From NCBI GenBank assembly GCA_946184715.1, contig CAMHGU010000059.1, positions 1-10,920 of the forward strand: a stretch of 10,920 nucleotides of DNA, written 5' to 3'. The DNA comes from an uncultured bacterium. Its GTDB lineage: Bacteria > Bacteroidota > Bacteroidia > Bacteroidales > Muribaculaceae. Of the stretch, positions 1 to 6,896 are shown in pieces. The notes beneath the pieces are model-generated. The model searched no databases and was not told the DNA's origin. It was given only the letters and a program-made list of their open reading frames with translations. Position numbers and translations under genes: made by a program. Numbering within the stretch: position 1 is the first letter of the stretch; every line of letters starts with the position of its first letter.

Positions 1-1004
1 GAGGTGACGCCGTCGAAGCGGAAGCCGTCGAAGTGGAACTCTTCGAGCCAGTATTTGCAGTTGGAGAGCAGGAAGTGGAGCACCTCGTTCTTGCCGTAGT
101 CGAAGCAGAGCGAGTCCCAAGCCGGGTGCTCGCGGCGGTCGCCGGAGTAGAAGTAAAGGTCGTAGGATCCATCGAAGCGTCCCAGACCTTCCACCTCGTT
201 CTTGACGGCGTGAGAGTGAACGATATCCATAATCACGGCGATGCCGAGGCGATGAGCGTCGTCGATAAGGTGCTTCAGCTCATCGGGGGTGCCGAAGCGG
301 CTCGAGGGGGCGAAGAAGCTCGACACGTGGTAGCCGAACGACCCGTAGTAGGGGTGCTCTTGAATGGCCATTATCTGGATGGCGTTGTAGCCATCGGCGG
401 CCACGCGCGGCAGCACGTTGGTGCGAAACTCCTCGTAGGTGCCCACGCGCTCGGCGTTCTGCGCCATTCCTATATGGCACTCGTAGATAAGCAGCGGCGA
501 GGTGTTGGGCCTGAAAGTTTTCTTCTTGAACTCGTAGGGAGCATCGGGTGCCCACACCTGAGCCGAGAATATCTTGGTGACATCGTCCTGCACCACCCTA
601 TTGGCATAGGCGGGAATGCGCTCGCCCTGGCCGCCGTTCCAGTGCATCGAGAGCTTGAACAGATCCTCGTGGTGCATCGCCTTAGCCGGCAATTTGGCTT
701 CCCACACACCATTGTCGAGGCGCTTGAGGGCATACTCCTCGCGCTCCTGCCAGTCGTTGAAGGTGCCTATGAGATAGATGGCGGTGGCGTTTGGCGCCCA
801 TTCGCGGAAGACCCACGAGCCGCGCTTGCCATTGCGGTGTAGTCCGAAATATTGGTGAGCATTGGCGAAATCGACCAGCGACTGCTTGCCGCCGCCGGTA
901 AGCTCGTCGAGCTTGCGCAGCACATCGCCGTGCCGGCCTTCGATAATCCACGCGTAAGGCTCAAGCCACGGGTCGTTCTTTACGATAGGAAGTTTCTTTG
1001 CCAT
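1..1004 (-). CDS. glgB: 1,4-alpha-glucan branching enzyme (GH13), N-terminal half, runs off the left edge
   Basis: Seen: an open frame from an ATG at 1004-1002 runs without a stop to position 1, giving 334 codons. Residues about 50-145 look like the CBM48 beta-sandwich module (FREWAPNATAIYLIGTFNDW). The GH13 barrel starts near residue 170 (LLIYECHIGM). EHPYYGSFGYHVSSFFAPSS follows, then conserved region I DIVHSH (D260, H265) and region II GFRFDGVT, with D331 as the expected catalytic nucleophile. The catalytic acid and the rest lie beyond the window. Known: the enzyme cuts alpha-1,4 glucan and makes alpha-1,6 branches in cytoplasmic glycogen. The motif spelling is of the eukaryotic-type (GBE1-like) subfamily rather than E. 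coli GlgB; full-length members are roughly 670-700 residues, so about half is present. The gap to the upstream sulfatase gene is 109 bp and carries promoter-like boxes, so it is probably transcribed separately. Confidence 0.95.
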   Translation of the reverse strand, partial: MAKKLPIVKNDPWLEPYAWIIEGRHGDVLRKLDELTGGGKQSLVDFANAHQYFGLHRNGKRGSWVFREWAPNATAIYLIGTFNDWQEREEYALKRLDNGVWEAKLPAKAMHHEDLFKLSMHWNGGQGERIPAYANRVVQDDVTKIFSAQVWAPDAPYEFKKKTFRPNTSPLLIYECHIGMAQNAERVGTYEEFRTNVLPRVAADGYNAIQIMAIQEHPYYGSFGYHVSSFFAPSSRFGTPDELKHLIDDAHRLGIAVIMDIVHSHAVKNEVEGLGRFDGSYDLYFYSGDRREHPAWDSLCFDYGKNEVLHFLLSNCKYWLEEFHFDGFRFDGVT

Positions 1005-1044
1005 AGTATTTCAGAGTTTTAAGGTTATTCATGTAGTCTATTCA

Positions 1045-1079
1045 CAAAGATAGCATAAAGTTGTCACAAAGATAGCAAA
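1045..1079 (-). promoter_or_regulatory. Tandem Bacteroidetes -7 boxes upstream of glgB
   Basis: On the minus strand two perfect TAnnTTTG -7 boxes (TATCTTTG) lie at 1074-1067 and 1052-1045, inside a perfect 14-bp direct repeat (plus strand tcacaaagatagca at 1042-1055 and 1064-1077) with a 22-bp period. A TTTG at 1079-1076 lies 23 bp before the proximal box, slightly longer than the usual 19-21 bp. The distal box has no clear -33 partner at normal spacing. Transcription from the proximal box would start about 35 bp before the glgB ATG. The -7 match is strong; which box is used is inference. Confidence 0.6.
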
Positions 1080-1113
1080 ATAATCGGCAAAACGCGCTGA
1101 GGGAGTTCGCTTT

Positions 1114-3177
1114 TCATTGCTTGGGGCGCAGGTTGGCTGATTGGTAGTAGGCTTGGGCGCGGCGGAGGAGGTCGGGGCGCGGGGTGGCGAGGGGCGTTTC
1201 GGTGGTGGTGCCGTCGGGGTTGTGGGCCACAGCGTATTGCCTTACCTTTCTCACGGGCGAGAGCACCGTGAGGACACCGTCCTCGTAGTAGCCGAGGTCC
1301 TGATAGGTGGCCATAAAGGCGCGTTGCCGGTAGCCGGCGGCGAAGATGTCGCGCCCGGCAAAGGGCGGCAGGGCATCGCCGAGGCCGAGCATCGTCAGCA
1401 CCGTGGGCATAATGTCGATCTGCGAACAGAGGGTGCTCACCACTCTTGGCTGCAGCAGCTCAGGGGCGTAGATGAAGCAGGGGATATGGTAGTTGTAAAC
1501 CGGTACCGAGGTCTTGCCGGCGCTCGCGGCGCAGTGGTCGGCGATGATGACAAATACCGTGCGACCGAACCACGGGTGACTGCGGGCCCGGTCGAGGAAC
1601 TGCCCTATGGCGTAGTCGGTGTATTTCACGCCGGCCTCGCGGCTCTTATAGCGGCCATCGGGCATCGTGATTTTGCCCTCCGGATAGGTGAAGGGGCGAT
1701 GGTTGCTCACGGTCATAATGTGGGTGAAGAACGGGCGGCCCGCGGCGGCATTGGCGTCGAGCACCTTGAGGGCTTTGCGATAGGAGTCCTCGTCACACAC
1801 GCCCCAGATATTGGCGAAGGTGATTTCGTCGGGGCTCATCGTCTTCTTGTCGATGATGTCGTAGCCGTTCTTGCCGAAGTAGTCGCCCATATTGTCGAAG
1901 TAGCTGTCGCCACCATATATATATTGTACGGTGTAGCCGCGACCGCGCAGCATCTGCCCGATGGAGAGGTCGCGGCGCTCATTGTCGGGGCGCTTCACGA
2001 TGCTCTCGCCGGCGGTGGGTGGCTGGCATATCGACAAGGCTTCGAGACCGCGCACGGTGCGGTTGCCCACGGCGTAGAGGCTATCGAAGACGATGCACTC
2101 CGAGGCGAGGGCGTCGAGCCGCGGTGTCAGCTCTTCGGTGCCGCCGTAGCGACTCAGATACGACGCGCTGAGGCTCTCGACCGAAATAAGCACCACGTTG
2201 ATAGGCTCTTGGCCGCCGAATGTGCCGACCATATCGGCCGGTGCGGCGGTGCCTATCTCATTGAGAGCTGCCGCGAGCTCGGCATCGCTGAGCATAGGAT
2301 AGAACGAGGCGTAGTCGAGCTCGTTGCTCTGAAACGCCTTGAGGAAGCAGTAGCCGCCATTGGCTTGCAGCTGGCCGACGTAGGTGTTGTCGCTCTGCAA
2401 CTTCTGATGGCACCCGTCGATGCCGAAGCAGGCAGCGACGAAAGCCACGGCATAGACTACCGCGCCGAGGCCTATGGCGCGCCCGCTTATCTGCTCACCG
2501 CCGGTGAAGCGCAGTCGGCGCGCGCTGACATAGATGATGCCGGCGCAGAGCAGCAGGAGCGCGAGCATCAGCGGCACCACGGGGTAGGACTCGATGATGT
2601 TGCCCACCACCTCATTGGTATATACAAGGTAATCGACGGCGATGAAATTGTAGCGCACGCCGAATTCGTCCCAGAAGAGATACTCGCCCAGAGCGTTGAA
2701 GAGAATGCAGAAGATGTAGATAATCCACATCAGCCCTACGGTGACACGGCGCCAGCCGCGCCGGAGCCGTGGCACGAAGAGGCGCAGCGTGAAGCTCAGC
2801 AGCTTGTAGCCGAGGTAGATCTGCGCCACGATGGGCGCGCCGCCGCCGAAGTCGTGGAATACCGAGTGGAAGGCGAACACGTAGATGCAGGCCGCCACGA
2901 GGAGCCCTTCGATGATGTAGCCCCACGGGCGCCGGTATTTGGCGTCGTTAAGTCCTATATAGGTGAGCGCAACGGGCAGCAGCGCTATGATGGCGAAGCA
3001 GAGGTCGTTGATGAGGCCTATGCCTATGGCTCGCATTATGCTGCCAAAGCTCAAGCCGGCTTCGCTCGGGGTGATGCAAGCCAGCACTATGCGCACCACC
3101 ACGCCTATGAGGAGAATGGTGGCGGTAATGTGGCTCGCTATGTAGAGATATGGTCGCTTGCGGAGGTTGAGATTCAT
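1114..3177 (-). CDS. LTA synthase / phosphoglycerol transferase-family membrane sulfatase
   Basis: A 687-residue protein. The N-terminal third is hydrophobic, with about five membrane segments (near residues 11-35, 48-75, 86-106, 146-165, 200-218), plus a further hydrophobic stretch at 234-252 leading to the extracytoplasmic domain. Residues about 325-620 form an alkaline-phosphatase/sulfatase-fold domain with the LtaS-like ligand set: E334 in ISVESLS, the likely nucleophile T374 in GNRT, H493 in SNHRPF and D547-H548 in IADHC. Known: relatives move phosphoglycerol (LtaS, MdoB/OpgB) or other phospho-head groups onto envelope glycans or lipids outside the membrane. Gram-negative Bacteroidales are not known to make classical lipoteichoic acid, so the acceptor is unknown. 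The ATG at 3177 is 32 bp after the polA stop with no promoter visible between, suggesting an operon with polA. The family is certain; the substrate is not. Confidence 0.9.
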   Translation of the reverse strand: MNLNLRKRPYLYIASHITATILLIGVVVRIVLACITPSEAGLSFGSIMRAIGIGLINDLCFAIIALLPVALTYIGLNDAKYRRPWGYIIEGLLVAACIYVFAFHSVFHDFGGGAPIVAQIYLGYKLLSFTLRLFVPRLRRGWRRVTVGLMWIIYIFCILFNALGEYLFWDEFGVRYNFIAVDYLVYTNEVVGNIIESYPVVPLMLALLLLCAGIIYVSARRLRFTGGEQISGRAIGLGAVVYAVAFVAACFGIDGCHQKLQSDNTYVGQLQANGGYCFLKAFQSNELDYASFYPMLSDAELAAALNEIGTAAPADMVGTFGGQEPINVVLISVESLSASYLSRYGGTEELTPRLDALASECIVFDSLYAVGNRTVRGLEALSICQPPTAGESIVKRPDNERRDLSIGQMLRGRGYTVQYIYGGDSYFDNMGDYFGKNGYDIIDKKTMSPDEITFANIWGVCDEDSYRKALKVLDANAAAGRPFFTHIMTVSNHRPFTYPEGKITMPDGRYKSREAGVKYTDYAIGQFLDRARSHPWFGRTVFVIIADHCAASAGKTSVPVYNYHIPCFIYAPELLQPRVVSTLCSQIDIMPTVLTMLGLGDALPPFAGRDIFAAGYRQRAFMATYQDLGYYEDGVLTVLSPVRKVRQYAVAHNPDGTTTETPLATPRPDLLRRAQAYYQSANLRPKQ

Positions 3178-3209
3178 ATATTAATAAGGTGTAGAATGGA
3201 CGGGGATGG

Positions 3210-6014
3210 TCAATGAGCGTCGAGCCATGTGGGGCCAACGCCTTCGCTGGCCGTGAGCGGCACTTCGCTGCGCCAGGCGCCTTGCATCTCTTCGGTGACG
3301 ATGGCGCGCACACGCTCCAGCTCGTCGGGCACTACGTCGAAGTTCAACTCGTCGTGCACCTGCATTATCATCTTGGAGCGAAGCCCTTCCTCGGCGAAGC
3401 GGCGATGAATAGCCACCATAGCAATCTTGATAATGTCGGCCGCGGTGCCCTGAATGGGGGCGTTGATGGCGTTGCGCTCGTTGAAACCGCGCACCACCAC
3501 ATTGCGCGAGTTGATGTCGGGGAGCATACGCCGGCGGCCGAATTGAGTGGTGACGTAGCCGGTGGCGCGGGCGTTCTCAATCTGCTGCTCCATATATCGT
3601 GTGATGCTCGGGAAGGAGGCGCGGTAGTTGTCGATAAGCTCTTTGGCCTCGCCGCGCGAGATGTGGAGCCGCTGTGCCAGACCGAAGGCCGAGATGCCGT
3701 AGAGGATGCCGAAGTTGGCGGTCTTGGCGTGGCGCCGCTGGTCGTCGGTCACCTCTTCGGGCTTTACGCCGTAGATTTGGGCGGCGGTGGCGCGGTGGAT
3801 GTCGAGGCCGCGGCGGAAGGAGTCGATCATCGTGCGGTCGCCGCTCAGGGCGGCCACGATGCGCAGCTCTATCTGCGAGTAGTCGGCGCTGAAGAACACG
3901 TTGCCTGGCGAGGCCACGAAGGCACGACGTATCTCGCGCCCGTCGTCGGTGCGCACGGGTATGTTTTGCAAGTTGGGGTTCGACGAGGAGATACGGCCCG
4001 TGGCGGTCACGGTCTGATTATAAGAGGTGTGGATACGGCCGTCGGCGGGGTTGATAAGCTCGGGAAGGGCGTTGACGTAGGTGGTGAGGAGCTTACGCAG
4101 GCGGCGCAGCTTGAGTATCTTCTCCACGGCGGGGTGACGGTCGTAGATGTTCATCAGCACCTCCTCAGAGGTGGAGTACTGGCCCGAGGCGGTACGCTTG
4201 GCCTTGGGGTCGAGCTGCAGCTTGCCGAAGAGCACCTCGCCCACCTGCGCCGGCGAGTTGACGTTGAAGCGCTCGCCGGTGAGCTTGTAGATCTCGGTCT
4301 CGAGGCCGCGCAGCTGTGCCTCAAGCACTTGCGAGATCTCGGCCAGGGCCGCCGAGTCCACTTTGACGCCGGTGCGCTCCATGTCGGCGAGGACGGCGGT
4401 GAAGGGGGTCTCGACGTCGTCGAGGAGGCTCTCCACGCCGGTGGCCTTCACCTGCCGGCGCAGCGCCGGCTCCAATCGCAGGGCAAGCTCAGCCTGCTGG
4501 CATAGGTAGCGACGCAGCAGCTCGGGGTCGGCCATCGGCGCGGCCACGCGCTGCTTGGTGCCCGGCTTGCCGAGCACCTCCTCGTCGCTGAGGGCCTCGA
4601 GGCTGAGCATCGTGGAGGCAAGGTAGTCGGCGCTGTGGCGCTGCTCGGGCTGGAGCAGGTAGTGCATCACGGCGGTGTCGGCCCACGGGGCGGCAATGGC
4701 GATGCCGTAGCGGCCGAGCACTATCATCGCGTGCTTGATGTCGTTGCTTATCTTGAGGATATGGGGCGAAGCGAATACGGGGGTCAATGCCGTGAGCGCG
4801 GCGCCGAGGGTGCCCTGCGCCAGCGGCACATACACGGCCTGTCCTTCGGCATCGCTGAAGGCGAAGGCGAAGGGGGCGGCATTGATGGGGTTATCGCCAT
4901 CACACGCCAGAGCGAACCCCACTCGCGTGGCGCGCTGCAGGCGGGCGGCGAGGGCTTCGATGGCGGCGAGGTCGGTGGCTTCGCTGTAGTCGGCGCCGAG
5001 AGCCACGGTGGTGGCGGTGGGTTCTTGGTCGGCGACAGGCTCAGCGGTGTCGTCGCCGAAGTCAAAGAGCGAGGGCTGGGCCGCGGCCGCGGCGCGCTTG
5101 CGCTCCTTGGCCGTGGGCTTCGCCGCGGGGACGGCGGCAGCCTCGGCGGGAAGGATGCGGCGCAGCAGCGTGCGGAATTCGAGCCGCCCGAAGATGTCGC
5201 GCAGGCGGGCCGCATCGGGCTCTTTCACGCGAAGCTCTTCTTCGTCAAGCTCCACGGGCACATCGGTGATGATGGTGGCCAAGTGCTTCGAGAAGCGTAT
5301 CTGCTCGGCGTTGGCCTCGACCTTGCCGCGCAGCGCGCCTTTGAGTTGGTCGGTATTGGCCAAGAGGCCCTCCACCGTGCCGAATTGCTTCAGCAGCTTG
5401 ATGGCGGTCACTTCGCCCACACCCGGGCAGCCGGGGATATTATCCACCTTATCGCCCATAAGGGCCAGCAGGTCGATTATTTGCTCGGGGCGCTCGAGCT
5501 GATAGCGCTCACACACCTCTTTCACGCCCCGTATCTCATAGCTTCCGCCGCGATAGCCGGGCTTGTAGATGCTCACGCCTTCGGTCACGAGCTGCCCGAA
5601 GTCTTTGTCGGGGGTCATCATATAGGTGTCGAAGCCGTGGCCGCGAGCCTGCCGGGCAAGGGTACCGATGACGTCGTCGGCCTCGTAGCCCTCCACCTCT
5701 TTCACGGCGATGTGCATCGCGCTCAGTATCTCCTTGATGACGGGCACGGCCTTGATGATGTCCTCGGGAGTGGCGGCGCGCTCGGCCTTATAGCCTTCGT
5801 ACTCTTGCTTGCGAAACGACCCGCCCGGCGGGTCGAAACACACGGCAAGATGCGACGGGCGTTCCTTCTGCAGCACATCGACCAGCGTGTTGACAAAGCC
5901 GAAGATGGCCGACGTGTTGTCGCCGCCCGACGTGAACCGAGGGGCATTGATTAGAGCGTAATAGGCCCGAAATATCAGGGCATAGGCATCAAGCAGAAAC
6001 AGCTTCTTTTCCAT
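3210..6014 (-). CDS. polA: DNA polymerase I, with degenerate 3'-5' exonuclease site
   Basis: A 934-residue three-domain Pol I, which fills gaps and removes Okazaki primers. Residues 1-285 are the 5'-nuclease, with its acidic ligands intact: D9, E111/D113/D114, D136/D138 and D188/D191, followed by the helix-hairpin-helix GCPGVGEVTAIKLL. Residues about 290-340 are an Ala/Lys-rich linker containing QPSLFDF. Residues about 350-525 keep the exonuclease fold, but the DEDDy residues are lost: A368 and A370 stand where E. coli has D355 and E357, A429 for D424, Q507 for D501; Y503 remains. Residues 530-934 are the polymerase: D711 in DYSQIELR, R760/K764/F768 in the O-helix, D888 in VHDEL. Hence polymerase and 5'-nuclease are expected to be active, and proofreading absent. 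The ATG at 6014 begins the canonical N-terminus. It is divergent from the sirtuin gene and probably cotranscribed with the sulfatase gene downstream. Confidence 0.98.
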   Translation of the reverse strand: MEKKLFLLDAYALIFRAYYALINAPRFTSGGDNTSAIFGFVNTLVDVLQKERPSHLAVCFDPPGGSFRKQEYEGYKAERAATPEDIIKAVPVIKEILSAMHIAVKEVEGYEADDVIGTLARQARGHGFDTYMMTPDKDFGQLVTEGVSIYKPGYRGGSYEIRGVKEVCERYQLERPEQIIDLLALMGDKVDNIPGCPGVGEVTAIKLLKQFGTVEGLLANTDQLKGALRGKVEANAEQIRFSKHLATIITDVPVELDEEELRVKEPDAARLRDIFGRLEFRTLLRRILPAEAAAVPAAKPTAKERKRAAAAAQPSLFDFGDDTAEPVADQEPTATTVALGADYSEATDLAAIEALAARLQRATRVGFALACDGDNPINAAPFAFAFSDAEGQAVYVPLAQGTLGAALTALTPVFASPHILKISNDIKHAMIVLGRYGIAIAAPWADTAVMHYLLQPEQRHSADYLASTMLSLEALSDEEVLGKPGTKQRVAAPMADPELLRRYLCQQAELALRLEPALRRQVKATGVESLLDDVETPFTAVLADMERTGVKVDSAALAEISQVLEAQLRGLETEIYKLTGERFNVNSPAQVGEVLFGKLQLDPKAKRTASGQYSTSEEVLMNIYDRHPAVEKILKLRRLRKLLTTYVNALPELINPADGRIHTSYNQTVTATGRISSSNPNLQNIPVRTDDGREIRRAFVASPGNVFFSADYSQIELRIVAALSGDRTMIDSFRRGLDIHRATAAQIYGVKPEEVTDDQRRHAKTANFGILYGISAFGLAQRLHISRGEAKELIDNYRASFPSITRYMEQQIENARATGYVTTQFGRRRMLPDINSRNVVVRGFNERNAINAPIQGTAADIIKIAMVAIHRRFAEEGLRSKMIMQVHDELNFDVVPDELERVRAIVTEEMQGAWRSEVPLTASEGVGPTWLDAH

Positions 6015-6100
6015 AACAGATTAAAGTGGCGGTTGAAATGGCTTCTTTGCTTACAAATTTCGGAATTTTTCTTTAACTTAGCAACCTAAACCGTACAACT
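6015..6100. promoter_or_regulatory. Divergent polA / sirtuin promoter region (weak boxes)
   Basis: This 86-bp AT-rich gap must hold start signals for both divergent genes. For the sirtuin gene the best -7 candidate is TAACTTAG at 6074-6081 (one mismatch to TAnnTTTG), about 20 bp before the ATG. A TTTG at 6046-6049 is 24 bp upstream of it, longer than the usual 19-21 bp. For polA I found no box pair of comparable quality. Individual boxes are low confidence; that promoters lie here follows from gene arrangement. Confidence 0.35.
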
Positions 6101-6793
6101 ATGGCAAAAATGAAGCATATCGTGATTTCGACCGGCGCGGGAATGAGCGCCGAGAGTGGCATCCGCACCTTTCGCGATGCCGATGGCCTTTGGGAAGAGT
6201 ATCCTGTGATGCAGGTGGCGAGCCACACGGGCTACATCCGCAACCCGGCTCTGATCCACAAGTTCTACAACGAGCGACGCCGGCAGCTCATCAGTGCCAA
6301 GCCCAACGCCGGGCACCTGGGCCTTGCCGACCTCGAGCGCGACTTCGACGTTGACATCATCACCCAGAACGTCGACGACCTCCACGAGCGCGCCGGCTCC
6401 ACAAGCGTGCTCCACCTCCACGGCGAGCTGATGAAGGTGCGCGCCACCGACGACGAGAGCAAAATCTTCACGCTCCTGCCGCCCGACATCGAGACCTCGG
6501 TCGATACCATCATCGAGGGGCACCACGTGCGGCCCCACATCGTATTCTTTGAGGAGGCGGTGCCCAATATGACTTCGGCCATCGAGATTGCGATGCAGGC
6601 CGATGTATTCGTGGTCATCGGCACCACGCTCTCGGTATATCCCGCCGCGAGCCTGCTGCAATACGTGCCCTCGGGAATCCCGGTATATTACATCGACCCC
6701 AACCCGGCACCGGTACCCGACTGGGTGACCGTAATCCGCGAGCCGGCCACCAAGGGCGTCGCCACCCTCGCCGCCCTCCTACGCCGTCCCTGA
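6101..6793 (+). CDS. cobB: Sir2-family NAD-dependent protein deacylase, cysteine-free (CobB-like)
   Basis: A 230-residue cytoplasmic sirtuin. Seen: the Rossmann NAD motif GAGMSAESGIRTFR (residues 12-25), TQNVDDLHERAG (88-99), the catalytic H107 in LHLHG, RPHIVFFEE (144-152) and the NAD-site GTTLSVYPA (174-182). The protein has no cysteine at all, so the four-Cys zinc knuckle of most sirtuins is absent and the small domain is short. Y56 and R59 (YNER) match the Tyr-x-x-Arg pair that in SIRT5 and E. coli CobB recognises succinyl/malonyl-lysine. Known: sirtuins remove acyl groups from lysine using NAD, giving nicotinamide and O-acyl-ADP-ribose. Inference: activity towards acidic acyl-lysine, possibly as well as acetyl-lysine. 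It is the only plus-strand gene here, divergent from polA and followed by a strong hairpin at 6836-6869. Confidence 0.93.
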   Translation: MAKMKHIVISTGAGMSAESGIRTFRDADGLWEEYPVMQVASHTGYIRNPALIHKFYNERRRQLISAKPNAGHLGLADLERDFDVDIITQNVDDLHERAGSTSVLHLHGELMKVRATDDESKIFTLLPPDIETSVDTIIEGHHVRPHIVFFEEAVPNMTSAIEIAMQADVFVVIGTTLSVYPAASLLQYVPSGIPVYYIDPNPAPVPDWVTVIREPATKGVATLAALLRRP

Positions 6794-6811
6794 CCCCGCC
6801 CCGCATAGCGC

Positions 6812-6826
6812 CTATAGTCACTATAG
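6812..6826. repeat. Short inverted repeat CTATAG-TCA-CTATAG
   Basis: Two 6-bp self-complementary CTATAG arms separated by TCA lie 18 bp after the sirtuin stop and directly abut the first copy of the 50-bp repeat. It is absent beside the second copy. It may be a minor hairpin, a junction relic or chance; no function can be assigned. Confidence 0.4.
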
Positions 6827-6876
6827 TATATACCACGAGAGCCTCGGCCGATGATGGCCGAGGCTCTCGCTATCTA
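6827..6876. repeat. 50-bp direct repeat, copy 1 (hairpin-bearing)
   Basis: This 50-bp stretch, beginning TATATACCACGAGAG and ending GCTATCTA, recurs at 7792-7841 in the same orientation with one difference (C at 6868, A at 7833). Outside these limits on both sides the flanks differ, so the repeat edges are sharp. The copies are 965 bp apart start to start and bracket the toxin-antitoxin-like module. Confidence 0.92.
6836..6869. terminator. Perfect 14-bp hairpin between convergent sirtuin and toxin genes
   Basis: A perfect 14-bp GC-rich stem (CGAGAGCCTCGGCC, 6836-6849, with its complement at 6856-6869) encloses the 6-nt loop GATGAT. It lies 42 bp after the sirtuin stop and 27 bp after the toxin stop on the other strand, so it could serve both. 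There is no clean U-run on either side (a weakly T-rich GCTATCTACTTC follows on the plus strand), so the terminator role is inferred from stem strength and position. Confidence 0.65.
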
Positions 6877-6896
6877 CTTCAATCCTATTATCATCA

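Noticed and set aside
33..842. A 269-codon plus-strand open frame at the left edge
   Set aside because: Antisense to glgB, whose minus frame shows CBM48 and GH13 motifs and stays open to the window edge.
1141..3216. A 691-codon plus-strand open frame antisense to the sulfatase gene
   Set aside because: It is a shadow of a GC-rich gene. The minus-strand frame has recognisable membrane segments and a full active site; the plus frame is low-complexity (Gly/Ala/Val/His/Glu-rich) with no family resemblance.
3213..5954. Long plus-strand open frames antisense to polA (3213-4505, 4635-5954)
   Set aside because: Same strand-shadow effect; the composition is artefactual and the minus strand is an unambiguous DNA polymerase I.
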